A stretch of 64,000 nt of DNA from positions 5,765,323 to 5,829,322 of the forward strand of contig RPFO01000041.1 in the NCBI GenBank assembly GCA_009746045.1. Direction: 5' to 3'. Both the position numbers and the translations under genes were made by a program. Position 1 is the stretch's first letter; each line of letters opens with the position of its first letter. This document shows, piece by piece, positions 1 through 9,621 of the stretch. The notes beneath the pieces were generated by a model. That model did no database searches, was not told the origin of the DNA, and saw nothing but the letters and a program-made list of their open reading frames with translations. Origin of the DNA: Mesostigma viride. Taxonomy: Eukaryota > Streptophyta > Mesostigmatophyceae > Mesostigmatales > Mesostigmataceae.

Positions 1-49
1 AGTGCGTCTTGTTAGAATCCACAGGAGGAGTGCAAAAATGCAGCCAAAG

Positions 50-334
50 TCAGCAAAAAAGCAAGGAAAAGAAGTTTACCTCGAGCATGTGCTCGCAGAG
101 GATGCATTCCGTGTGGTAGCCACCGATATCCTCGGGGACCTTGCGAAACTTGTCAATGGGGAGCAAGGTATTGCAACAAATGCAAATGGACAGCACTTCT
201 GCGACTGGCTTGTTTTCCTTGTTCCTTTTTGCGAGAGCTGCGTCAAAAGCGTCGTGGAGCTTGTCTGTCATATCGTGGACTTTGACTCCATTGCCTGGGT
301 AAGCGCGGACTGGGAAACGCTTAGTGCGGGCCAT
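50..334 (-). CDS. small zinc-ribbon protein, hypothetical
   Basis: A 94-aa ORF with a basic N-terminus (MARTKRF) and one probable zinc site made of two Cys pairs, C51-x2-C54 and C77-x2-C80, separated by a short Phe/Lys-rich loop (IDKF). The same layout of a Cys pair, a Pro-x-x-x-Phe stretch and a second Cys pair appears in the ORF at 53801-54156, so the two are likely paralogues of one lineage-specific family. The ATG follows an A/C-rich leader, which suits a eukaryotic start. The last ten residues are hydrophobic and could belong to another frame or a missing exon. No enzyme motif is visible. A nucleic-acid-binding or adaptor role is only inference from the zinc ribbon. The reading frame is well supported by codon usage and the Cys pattern; function is unknown. 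Confidence 0.55.
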   Translation of the reverse strand: MARTKRFPVRAYPGNGVKVHDMTDKLHDAFDAALAKRNKENKPVAEVLSICICCNTLLPIDKFRKVPEDIGGYHTECILCEHMLEVNFFSLLFC

Positions 335-1066
335 TGTGTTTTGGTGCTAAGGGGTTGGTTTTGCTGAGAGCTTTTTGGCTATGGCGGTTTGGCTTGCAGA
401 ATGCCCTTGGATGCAAAGTTGGAAGTGTTTTATACCTTCCCGTGGATGACGCATGGGACTTTGTGAAAAATCCTGTGGTCGCCGCTGTGACAGGCTGGTA
501 ACGGCAAAATGGCCGTGGAAATCCACGCGGTGAAGGCCGCGGGCCGCGTGAATCCACGGGAAATCTGATACGAAACCGCCTTTCCCGCGTCGCTCCACGC
601 TGGACTGGCATGTAACCGCCGTTTCCCGCGGCACTCCACGCTGGACAAGTTCAGAAAACCGCCGTTTCCCGCGTCACGCCACGCTGGACTGGCATGTAAC
701 CGCCGTTTCCCGCGGCACGCCACGCTGGACCGGCACGTAACGGCCGTTTCCCGCGGCACGCCACGCTAAAATCGTGAAGTAACCGCCACGCCAACTTGTC
801 AGTCCCGAGCCGCGGCACGAGAAAACGGAGATCCCGAGATCTTCCAGCGGATTTTTTGGCGTGATTCCTTGTACGGCGTGCTGTCTCACGGGAAATCTTC
901 TGCAAAACGCCTGTTCAGGCCAATCGCACGGTCACAAATCGCCCAAAAACTTTGAGGCGGAGAAGGGTCTTCGAAGTGTATATGTGCCCAACCACTACGC
1001 CTCCACGAGCACTCACCACTACACACCGCCATAGCCAAGAAAGCTCACTACATCTCTCAGAACACG
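335..1066. repeat. intergenic region with five ~42-bp GC-rich tandem repeats (about 551-768)
   Basis: Five degenerate copies of a unit containing CCGTTTCCCGCG followed by CACGCCACGCTGGAC lie head to tail between about 551 and 768. Two copies are separated by a short different insert near 645. Open frames crossing this stretch are repeat artefacts. Nothing recognisable is seen in 335-550 or 770-1066 beyond a promoter-like A/C-rich tract before the ATG at 1067. Confidence 0.7.
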
Positions 1067-1199
1067 ATGCCTAGGGCTGGATCCGCTTCTAACTCTCATG
1101 GTAGCCAGGGTGAGGGGGGAATGAGGCCTGTGCCTCGCCCACTTCCAAGGGAAGGAACTCGCGACAGGCCATACGACGCTGAGCAGGAGCAAGAGCCGG
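1067..1199 (+). CDS. possible 5' exon of the RING/TRAF-like gene
   Basis: An ATG-led 44-codon open stretch (begins MPRAGSASN, ends EQEQEP) stops at a GTAATG donor-like site at 1200. It is followed 170 nt later by a strong acceptor-like tract (long T runs then TTGCTTGCAG, AG at 1368-1369). Splicing these sites gives an open frame beginning ESRDAKRLKEMPMRQ, but that frame is not the zinc-finger frame, so a one-base shift between about 1425 and 1455, or a different junction, is needed. The exon is plausible but unproven. Confidence 0.35.
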
Positions 1200-1369
1200 G
1201 TAATGTTCCTTTTCCTGTCCTTTTCCGTCTTTTCCCGTGGAGAGCTGTCGTTTGCAAGTGGTTTTGCCCCCAAAAGCTCACTCCTTGTGTGGTTTTCCGT
1301 GGCTTATAAATTTGTTTTTTTTTTCAATGCTTGCGTTTTTTTTTTTTTGCTTTTTTGTTTTGCTTGCAG
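1200..1369 (+). other. candidate spliceosomal intron
   Basis: The GT at 1200 and AG at 1369 bound a T-rich segment with two runs of about ten T residues and a CTTGCAG acceptor just before the coding sequence of the RING/TRAF-like gene. The base composition differs sharply from both flanks. Reading frames do not join cleanly to the zinc-finger frame, which lowers confidence. Confidence 0.4.
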
Positions 1370-1382
1370 AAGAAAGCCGTGA

Positions 1383-2288
1383 CGCCAAACGGCTGAAGGA
1401 GATGCCTATGAGGCAGAAGGTCTCCACTCCCCCGCCCTCCGCGAACGCTCTTGGCAGGAGAAATACGAAGGGCTGTCCTGCAACGTCAAAAACGCTGTCG
1501 TTATCAAGTTGCCGCAGTGTCCCTTCTGCCTGGCCCCCAGCAAGACGGGGAAGTACGCGAGGCTCGTCGCCCTCATCGACCATCCCCACATCCACGAGTG
1601 CAACTGCGTGATGTGCCCCGAGTGCGTGGAGAAGATGAAGGCGTTCCATCTCACCAAGCCGAACGGCAAGACCACCAACATGAAGTGCCCCATGTGCAGC
1701 TGCGAAGTCCTCACGCACTACCACAAGTTCTACCAGATCGACCACGCCCTCAACGAGCTGGTGGCCTCCCTCCCCTACGGCTTCTGCGACTATGGCTGCG
1801 GAATGTTCCTTCACAGGGAGGACGTCGACGACCACTTCGCCACCTGCGAGAAGAACCGCTTCGAGTGCGGTTTCTCCGTCGAGATCAAGAGGCAGGACGG
1901 CTCCAAGTCCAAGACCGGCTGTTCCTACAGTGGCAGGAAGGCGGACGTGGAGGCTCACATGAAGAGGTGCGCCTACTACCACGAGGCCTGCGCTGTGCTG
2001 GAGCTGAAGGAGAAGGCCAAGCAGGCAGATGCTGTGAAGGAGCGCCTGATGAAGGAAGGCCACGGCGCCAGGGATGACTTGAGGATGCTCCTCGGCTTCA
2101 CGGCTGAGGAGATGGACGATGTAATGGAGCGACTGGTGGTGAAGGAGTTGGACCGCGTGGGGAAGCTCCCGTGTGCCAGCTCGCTGCCTGATGGAGGCCA
2201 GGCATTCCCAACAGATAGCGAGATACAAAACGCCTCATTCCCAGTCCTTGAGGTGTCACAGGGCCCCCAGTCTGCAAGGATAGTGTAG
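1383..2288 (+). CDS. RING/TRAF-type zinc-finger protein
   Basis: An open frame of about 300 codons. The zinc-binding part starts near 1509 with CPFC, followed by a long loop, HECNCVMCPEC and KCPMC, resembling a RING-like cluster. It is followed by CDYGCGMFLHREDVDDH, C-x6-C, GCSYSG, then DVEAHMKRC and HEAC, which matches the spaced Cys/His pattern of TRAF/SIAH-type zinc fingers. The C-terminal third is helical and charged (LELKEKAK, LRMLLGFTAEEMDD), then Ser/Pro-rich. There is no ATG in frame upstream of the RING part; the frame is open only from 1383 after a TGA at 1380, so the N-terminus must come from a spliced exon or a frame change. RING-TRAF proteins commonly act as ubiquitin E3 ligases or signalling adaptors and are often encoded by giant viruses and protists. 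That role is inferred from the family, not shown here. Confidence 0.6.
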   Translation, partial: RQTAEGDAYEAEGLHSPALRERSWQEKYEGLSCNVKNAVVIKLPQCPFCLAPSKTGKYARLVALIDHPHIHECNCVMCPECVEKMKAFHLTKPNGKTTNMKCPMCSCEVLTHYHKFYQIDHALNELVASLPYGFCDYGCGMFLHREDVDDHFATCEKNRFECGFSVEIKRQDGSKSKTGCSYSGRKADVEAHMKRCAYYHEACAVLELKEKAKQADAVKERLMKEGHGARDDLRMLLGFTAEEMDDVMERLVVKELDRVGKLPCASSLPDGGQAFPTDSEIQNASFPVLEVSQGPQSARIV

Positions 2289-2660
2289 GTGACGGATGCC
2301 AGCATAAGATGTGCATGTTTTCAGCACTAGGCTGTTGGATATAGGATGCCAGCATAGGATGTAGATGTTTGCCAGAATTAGGCCAGTAGATATGCGAATG
2401 CCAGCATAACACACTGATATTTTTGTTTGAATTGGAAAAGATGTGAATGTTCTGGCCCAAACATAAAAAATATCTAAGTGCCATAGTATATTTAAGTATC
2501 TGTAGTTAGGAACAGGCCACGTGGCAGCCACAAAGCCCGAGGATAGCCAGCCGAATCTGTAGTACGAGATTCGACGGTTACGGAACGGACGGGTACGGAC
2601 GGGTACGGACGGGTACGGACGGGTACGGACGGGTACGGACGGGTACGGCCAGTACGGAAC
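2289..2660. repeat. two short tandem-repeat blocks after the zinc-finger gene
   Basis: Three ~52-57-bp units starting GATGCCAGCATA lie at about 2294, 2345 and 2398. From about 2583 to 2648 the decamer GGGTACGGAC is repeated six or seven times. Neither block is coding. Confidence 0.75.
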
Positions 2661-2748
2661 GGACGCGGCACGCGGAATCCCGTGGACCACCGCGGGGCCC
2701 CCGTGGGTCCCGGCGGTTTTTAGGTTCCAGGGTTAGTATTACGGGCAC

Positions 2749-4435
2749 TATATTGCATCTACTAATCACAAAAGCTCTAGCCAAACAGCTACGAGTAAAC
2801 ACTACGACCTATAAGCCGCTCATCCAGCGGCCTCTTGTTCCCGCATTCACGTATAGAAGAAACTCCGTTCAAAGAACCCCGATTCATGTCCCACGTAGCT
2901 CCCACAAAAACCAGCATCTTCATTAAAACAATAAGTGGAAGCATACATGTGACACTAATTGACATGCCCGGAGGCACGCCGTTCAAGGCCCTTCATGAAG
3001 TACGTTGCCCAATCACCCCCGCCCTGGCTTTCCCTTGAAGCCGCACTCCACCTTGCTCGTTGTCACAAGTGACCGCCCTGCCGCAAAACGGGAGCCCCCC
3101 CACATCGGGAGGCGTGTGCCCGGCGGCTGTGGATGCATGGCCAGGCCCAAAAAGGCCAAGCGCATTTGCACTGCGATTGCGCACGGCCAGCCTATCATGA
3201 CCCCTCTCGGGGCCCCGAGTCGGTACCGCTATGGCCGTCTCCCCATAGACCCGGGGTGCTTCGAGAAAAAACGTGGACCTAGCCCAGGCCCCGCCAGCCC
3301 GGATGCCCGAGGCCACAGCCCCAGGCACCTGGCTGAACGAGAGTCCGTTCAGCCAAGACCGCATTCCCCCCCGAGGTTTCTATCCGTGGGGAAAAAATTT
3401 CTAGCTTAGGCGCTTTTCCCATCGCCGTCCCCAGCCCCAACCACCCCCCCTCGGCGGAAGGCAATTGCAAAGTTTGCTGGCCAGCAGCAATTTCCGAAGA
3501 AAAAGCCGCAGGCCGCGGACCGAGACACGGGTCGCCAGTGCCAGCCATCCGGCTCCAACCCGGGGTGCAAGCATCCCCAGGTACGGAGCACCAGCTCGCG
3601 CACTGGGCCGACCAAGCGACAGTTGAGCACCTGTCACGGCATCCGGCCCACCAAAGACCCCAAGCTGGGGAAAAGGTGCGGACCGGAGGTAATCATTTTC
3701 TTTTCTTTTAGTTAACCGGGCGAGGAACTACGCCTGGCCGGTTAACAACTGGAAGTCTCACCACTGGCCAAGTGGCCAGTGCAACCAGTGCTTTTGGGAT
3801 TTTGCTCCGCAGCACCCATAGCTGCGGCTGCCGCCGCAACGACAACGAGCAAAGAAAGAGGCCGACAAAACCAGCCAGAGCGGCTTTTAGTCGCAAAACC
3901 TCCCTTATCCCTAGCTAACTGACGTCATTAAACCCTTATGTTCAGTGATGCTAGTAAGACGCTAACCGTACAGACCGGGGGTAGAATATCCCGAATCTGC
4001 ACGGCTAGTATTAAATAATGCGTAGGTTGTTCTTTTCAGGGGCACTGCACCTCACTTTTAGTCGCAAAACCTCCCTTATCCCTAGCTAACTGACGTCATT
4101 AAACCCTTATGTTCAGTGATGCTAGTAAGACGCTAACCGTACAGACCGGGGGTAGAATATCCCGAATCTGCACGGCTAGTATTAAATAATGCGTAGGTTG
4201 TTCTTTTCAGGGGCACTGCACCTCACGCCCCGTTCCGCCCGGGTATAATCAACCCAAGCGCGGAACGCACATTTTATTTAATTCATTTTTCAACCATGCA
4301 CTATATTGCATCTACTAATCACAAAAGCTCTAGCCAAACAGCTACGAGAAAACACTACGACCTATAAGCCGCTCATCCAGCGGCCTCTTGTTCCCGCATT
4401 CACGTATAGAAGAAACTCCGTTCAAAGAACCCCGA
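2749..4435. repeat. ~130-bp direct repeats at 2749-2880 and 4293-4435 bracketing 1.4 kb without a clear gene
   Basis: The two repeats start ACTATATTGCATC and end GAACCCCGATT and are nearly identical. The DNA between them is very Pro/Gly/Arg-biased when translated in every frame, with no domain. This could be a solo element with short terminal direct repeats or a segmental duplication; the ends do not show a clear target duplication. Confidence 0.6.
3886..4226. repeat. 169-bp head-to-tail duplication
   Basis: The unit beginning TTTTAGTCGCAAAACC and ending CACCTCAC occurs twice in direct succession (about 3886-4054 and 4055-4226) with no visible differences over most of its length. It includes TAGAATATCCC and TATTAAATAATG. 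It is non-coding and a recent tandem duplication. Confidence 0.85.
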
Positions 4436-4730
4436 TTGTTCGACATGTATGCGCATGCATGCATGAGCCAGTTGTGCATCCAACGTTGTAGATTGCGCCG
4501 CCACCTATCGGACGGCGCATACTGCATGGTTGTGACCTTGCTCGAGGGCAAACGTAGCATATAGGCAAAGACAACGTTGCTCCTTAATTACCTTTGCTGT
4601 TTTTCACGTTTGGCACCTAGCCATGGGTGCTGGACTTGGCTGAGGTCGGCAATTATGTTAATGATTAATGTCAACAAGAATTAAACATTAAAAGTCGAAA
4701 GATCTTCCTCCGACTACCTTGTAATTGCAA
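4436..4730. other. no gene seen
   Basis: AT-rich stretch between the right copy of the 130-bp repeat and the start of the retrotransposon 3' region. No ORF, structural RNA or repeat was recognised. Confidence 0.5.
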
Positions 4731-5664
4731 CAAGCAGATTGTGTGGTAGTGTCAGCATTGTGACTGGCATAATACCTGTATTTTAGTCTGTACTAAGGCT
4801 CATGGACCATGGTACACTCACTCTGATTTTAATCAGGATACAGCCAGGTTTTGGCTGGGGTTCATGCTGTTGACTACACAATGTTGACAGGTCCATTACA
4901 GACCATGTATTCTATTTTAAAAGAAATGTGTATTTGTACATACCTCTCACAATGGTCTGGTGGGAACCTTTATTCTGGGGTTTATAGGGCGGGGTTCGAT
5001 TCCCTGGTATTATGTTTCTACAAGCTGGCCTGCTCAGGTGTTTTTTTACCTGTTCAGACTTCCCTAGTTCCCCAGGGCAGGATTTAATTGTTGCCTATGT
5101 GTTTCATTTTTGTCATTTGTTTGCTGTGGCAATTTATCATCTGACAAGTAGACGGGCGCCATAAGACGGGCGCCAATACTAACCTGTTGAGAGTATGACA
5201 GGCAAACTATTGTAATACGTCTTACTTTGTCAAGTGGTATTTTAATTGTCATGGATTTATTGTGCTTATATTAACTATGTACTGGGTTTTATGGGATTAG
5301 TATCTGGGATTAATGTAACTCACCGCCAGAAGGTCATTGTACTGGAGGCTCTACTGAGGTGATGGGATTAATTCCTGGAAAAGATCTCATAGAATATAAC
5401 CTGTATGTATTTAATTTTGTGTGTTTCAAATATCTGGTGGTACTCTGTAATGCCACTTCCATAGGTTTTTATCCATTTCTCTGAAATGGTTTTTCCCTGT
5501 GGCAGATCTGTTTCTTTTTCCAGGTCCTTAAAAGAAAGGGCTGGGGGAATGGCATTGGCCATTGAAGACATCTGTTCAAGCTTCAAGCTGGAGTGAAGGA
5601 CATTTCAAGCTACTTCAAGGGTCCCTGGCAGGGGATGTGATCCCTAAAGAAAAGAAGGGATTGG
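4731..5664 (+). mobile_element. copy G: 3' non-coding fragment of the copia-like family
   Basis: This matches the 3' non-coding region that follows pol in the other copies, beginning GCAGATTGTGTGG. It ends in a purine-rich tract (about 5646-5664, AAGAAAAGAAGGGATTGG) directly before an LTR. The coding part is missing. Because the LTR at 5665 is also the 5' LTR of copy E, G and E share an LTR, as expected for tandem or recombined copies. The tract contains paired GACGGGCGCC motifs near 5150, seen in every copy. Confidence 0.85.
5646..5664 (+). promoter_or_regulatory. polypurine tract
   Basis: An A/G run immediately upstream of the LTR start AGTTAACG. The same position is purine-rich in copies B, C and D. 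Polypurine tracts prime plus-strand DNA synthesis in LTR retrotransposons. Confidence 0.7.
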
Positions 5665-6145
5665 AGTTAACGTAAAGGATTTACGTTAGATGGACAGAGA
5701 TTGTTACGCTCTTTCCAACGGCACCTTGAACGCCTCATTTGGTTACGGGACGTAAAAGTTATGACGTTCCTAGGCTGTGCCGACAGTGACCGGCGCGCCA
5801 ATGTGGGCGCGTACGGACACAGGATGTACAAGTGTCACTTTGATAGTCCGCAGGACGTTGACAGGACTTGTACAGGACTTGATAGTCAATTGATAGGTAG
5901 GCGTGCTGTAGCGCGCCAGGAACTATGAGACAATTGATGCTGAGTAATGTACGGATAGGTCCACAGGACTAGCCGTATGGACAATTGATAGATCTGCGCG
6001 CCAAAGGCGTGCCAGAGTCTGTGGGATCAATTGATTGACAGTTCAGCTGTGACAGTGCAGCTGAATACTTGGACGCGTCCCTAGCAAGTTATATGAGTGA
6101 CTTGTTAGCTCTAGGACGCTAGCTCTTGCGTGCACGCTCTCTTGG
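5665..6145 (+). repeat. 5' LTR of copy E, left part
   Basis: It starts AGTTAACG, with an inverted repeat TAACGTAAA/TTTACGTTA around GGA. It contains several CAATTGAT motifs and is interrupted after CTCTTGG by a DNA element that leaves a TTGG target duplication. The LTR resumes at 13257. Confidence 0.9.
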
Positions 6146-7748
6146 TGTCTATCTACCTAGAAAAAGGCCTCAACTGAGGCCTTTTTATAAATTGGGTGTT
6201 GCATGTAATTACAATGAGCCAACAAACTTTATTCCAAATATGAGTGAAGGCCATGCATTATTATGATTGTTTTGGGGTTCCCAGCACTTAACATCAGTCA
6301 TATAGCCCTAATACATATTTAATTATGATTTAATAAAACAGGGTGTCGCTGCGACGGCACCATCAACACAACATGACCATAGATACAAGCGACCAAAAGG
6401 CGCCAGTACTCAGTTCCATCTGCATGTAACGTGTCTTTTGGACCTTACGAGGTTACCCCACGACACGGTAAGCATGGCATGACATGGCATGCTCCCCAAG
6501 GGACCCCTCACTCACACTTGCACGGCCGGGGCTGTCGCGCAGCACTGCAGGCAGCAATAGCCTGCCATGGGTATTGCTTGCACGTAACCATGAGGAATCC
6601 AAAGCCTCTATTACAAACACGCACAAGATTCATGCATTATAATGATAGGTGTGACCTTCCAAGCGCGTAGCTTCACTCACATAGCCCCAATATCTAGGTT
6701 GTTACGGTATATTATGACAGGGGTTTGCTGCCGCGGCAGCAGATGAACAGCACATGGCAAGATATACAAGCATAACTGGACAACATTTGTACAGCCTACT
6801 AGACCTCTTAGCGTGATTTCGGGCTTTGCAAGGGTTGCCTGAGACATGGCCAGCATGGCAGGAACTGCCATGCTTCTTATGGAAAGCAAACACGTCTACA
6901 CGGCGGGGGCCAGCCGCAGAGCACTGCACGAAGTACTATAACCTGCCTTACGTCACATCGGCACTAGGCGCCGATAGGCAGCTAAAAACTGACGATATCA
7001 CAAGCAAATCGATGCCATTACCTTACTACCACCAGGACGCACTTACCTTTCACACCCCTCACACCCGGGATCACTAGGCACGAATATGCGCTGGCGCTGA
7101 ACGTGGCTGCATTAGAAAAGCTGTTCAAGCTCGGCGTTTTCAAGTTGTCCGGAAGCTATGCAGCCCGCAAATCTGGCCAGACAGACGCTCCATGCATCGT
7201 CCATTGACGTATGAAAGCGGCTGCAGCGGCCTCGCCAGCGCTGTTCGCATGATGGCGCTCCCATAGCTGGGGGCGCGCGCGCGTTTATTGTCCGCATCCC
7301 AGTTTTTCCTAGCTAAAAACACCCCTGCCTCTACCTACGGATCCACGCCAAAAGGCTCGAAAATAGCCAGTGCCCCTTTAGTCACGGCTGCCCCAACATC
7401 CCCCCCCGCCGTTCCGCTAGTCTCTTCCCAGCATATCGAAGCACCGGCCTGCTGGCAGGCGCACTATCAACGCCAATTACGCCCCATCTGAATTTCACTG
7501 ACCTGGCATTCAGCACACAAATAACGACCCCACGAATTTAGAAATCGACTTTTGACCCATTTAGCGATCGGGCTAGCTTCACGGATAATTTATCTACCCA
7601 ACGCGCTCCTTACTGGTCGAAATGATGCACGAACGTGGCCATACGGTCTATTTTACTCGAGGCCGCCATGGTCGTGCATTCGTGAAAATTCGTCGTCCGG
7701 TTGCACGAAAGTGGCCAAAATAGGTACTTTTCCACCTCACATATCTAT

Positions 7749-8371
7749 CCATTTCTGGCCTTGCCTTGCTTTGCATGCATCACCACAAAACATCAAATTT
7801 ATTACAATATGTGTGCTAGCTCTATACGGTGGAATAACACAGACATGTCTACCAGATGGCAACACGGCCATCTGTATGCTAGGGTGAGCACACTATGTGA
7901 ATGTGCAGGGCCAGCCCACAGCAGCTGTGCCCCTGCTCTACCCCTTTTGCCAGGGTGGGTGGGTGGGAGGCAAAAGAAACAACCTGCTTCCCTAGAATGG
8001 AAGCCCACCTTTAATAGCAACCACCTGTCCAGCCAACCCCTACCTGGGTGGCTGGGGTACGGGTGCCAGCACAAAAAATATTTTTTCTAAAATTATTTTT
8101 TCTTTTGGTGCTATACGGCGTTGCATTCTCCGCTCAGCAGGTTAGTCATAGATAAAATGAGCATAGCTCACCAAATCCATTTCTGGCCTTGCCTTGCTTT
8201 GCATGCATCACCACAAAACATCAAATTTATTACAATATGTGTGCTAGCTCTATACGGTGGAATAACACAGACATGTCTACCAGATGGCAACACGGCCATC
8301 TGTATGCTAGGGTGAGCACACTATGTGAATGTGCAGGGCCAGCCCACAGCAGCTGTGCCCCTGCTCTACCC
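7749..8371. repeat. A1-B1-A2 terminal repeats of the YR element
   Basis: A1 at 7749-7943 and A2 at 8177-8371 are near-identical 195-bp copies starting CCATTTCTGGCC. B1 at 7969-8174 is about 206 bp, starting GGCAAAAGAAACAACC, and matches B2 at 12854-13059. Confidence 0.9.
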
Positions 8372-8566
8372 ACATCTCCTTACATGGCTAACAGCCGAAA
8401 ATACGTAGGACATGCAAAAAAGAAAACTTAAACTACCTAGCTATGGGGGTACTTTGTCCCAACCCAGGTTCACCCTCGGGTTAGTTAAACCATTTCCCCC
8501 CTGACCTCCCACACAAGGGTGAGGTCAGTTGATAGCTAAAAGACGAGAGATAAAAACAGGAGGACG
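8372..8566. other. 3' spacer of the YR element
   Basis: Short non-coding stretch between repeat A2 and the recombinase stop; nothing else seen. Confidence 0.5.
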
Positions 8567-9621
8567 TCAAAACTCGACGCCACCGAAGTGGCGCCGGAAA
8601 GCCGCTGGGTCAAAACCCAGGGCCTGAGCCCAGAGGGCGGGTGGGATGTCGCGCCCCAGGAGGCTGCGGTGGAGGCCAATGTAGCGCGTGACCGAGAGGG
8701 CCGAAGCCCACCGGCCGCGCAGCTGGATGGCCTCCGGCGACTCGCCAGCGATGGCGTCGTGCGTCGCCCCCCCATGCCGGAGGCTGTGAAAAGAAAACAT
8801 CCCTGGGATGCCCATGCGGGCCTGCACAGCCTCCCACTGCTGCCTAGCCTGGCTGTACGTTAAGCCCGAAAGAGGAGTGCATCCGGGGGCTGGCCAGCCG
8901 TCAGACGTCGCAGGAGCCACAAAGAAAGTGGATCCCGGACGAGGACGTGCTGGGCCGCCCCCTGCGCAGTTTTGGGGTTGCGCAGCACAAGGGCACCGAC
9001 CATGGGCCCTGGCTCGAGAAGGGGGTGGCCGGGATGAGCCACATCCCGAACCCGCAGCCCTAGCGCCTCGCTAATGCGTAAATACTGCTGGAAAGCAATA
9101 ATAATCAACGCACTCAAATGCACCTGTCGACGTGAAACTAGCAACAGGGCAGTGAAATAGCAAAGGCGCCAGGGCATAGGCGGAGGGCTGACAGCCGGAA
9201 CAAGCCGCTGCCAACCTGCTAGCAGGCGGTCCGCCAGTACCCAATTCCGAACAATGTCGGGGTAGTACAGGTGCAGACAGGCCTTGGCATGCTGGCATAA
9301 GGTACGCCCCCGCCCGCCTCTGGCATGGTAGACAGCAGAAATCCACTCACAGAAAATGGCTTCCGCGTCAGCTGGGTCGACAGGGCCAGGTGGCGCCCAC
9401 GCCACGTAGACAGCCGCCGCACGCCGGTACGCTGGCAAGGTAGACACAGGGTTGACTGTGCCCTCCAAAAGTGCCAAGTCCCGAGGGCGTCGCGCCCCCT
9501 CAGGCCCAGGGTTGGGATGCACGTCACCACACCGGGTCAAGTCAGGAATCCAAGCGCCACGCCGACTGGCCTTGTCAGCTGGGTTGTGGTCGGTAGCCAC
9601 CCAGACCCAGTGGCTCTGCAT
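8567..9621 (-). pseudogene. tyrosine recombinase of the YR element, frameshifted
   Basis: The frame from 9621 first encodes the end of RNase H (TDHNPADKASR), then a 2A-like stretch, then the recombinase. The first catalytic Arg is in YLRISEALGL. The H-x-x-R box and the Tyr lie in the second frame (8920-8567) as FHSLRHGGATH and VTRYIGLHR. A frameshift near 8870-8920 separates the halves. The set Arg, His-x-x-Arg and Tyr is the signature of tyrosine recombinases, which integrate the circular DNA intermediate of DIRS/PAT elements. The gene shares the strand of RT, unlike some algal relatives in which it is inverted. It is non-functional in this copy because of the frame break. Confidence 0.85.
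9502..9531 (-). other. 2A-like motif between RNase H and recombinase
   Basis: The peptide CGDVHPNPGP occupies residues 31-40 of the 9621 frame. It matches the end of the 2A consensus D-V/I-E-x-N-P-G-P except for His in place of Glu. 2A peptides cause ribosome skipping between the final Gly and Pro. Here it would separate RT-RNase H from the recombinase. The motif is seen directly; activity is inferred. Confidence 0.55.

Noticed and set aside
2881-3885. Genes in the 3005-3900 GC-rich stretch
   Set aside because: All frames are Pro/Gly/Arg/Ser-biased with no motif, start context or conservation.
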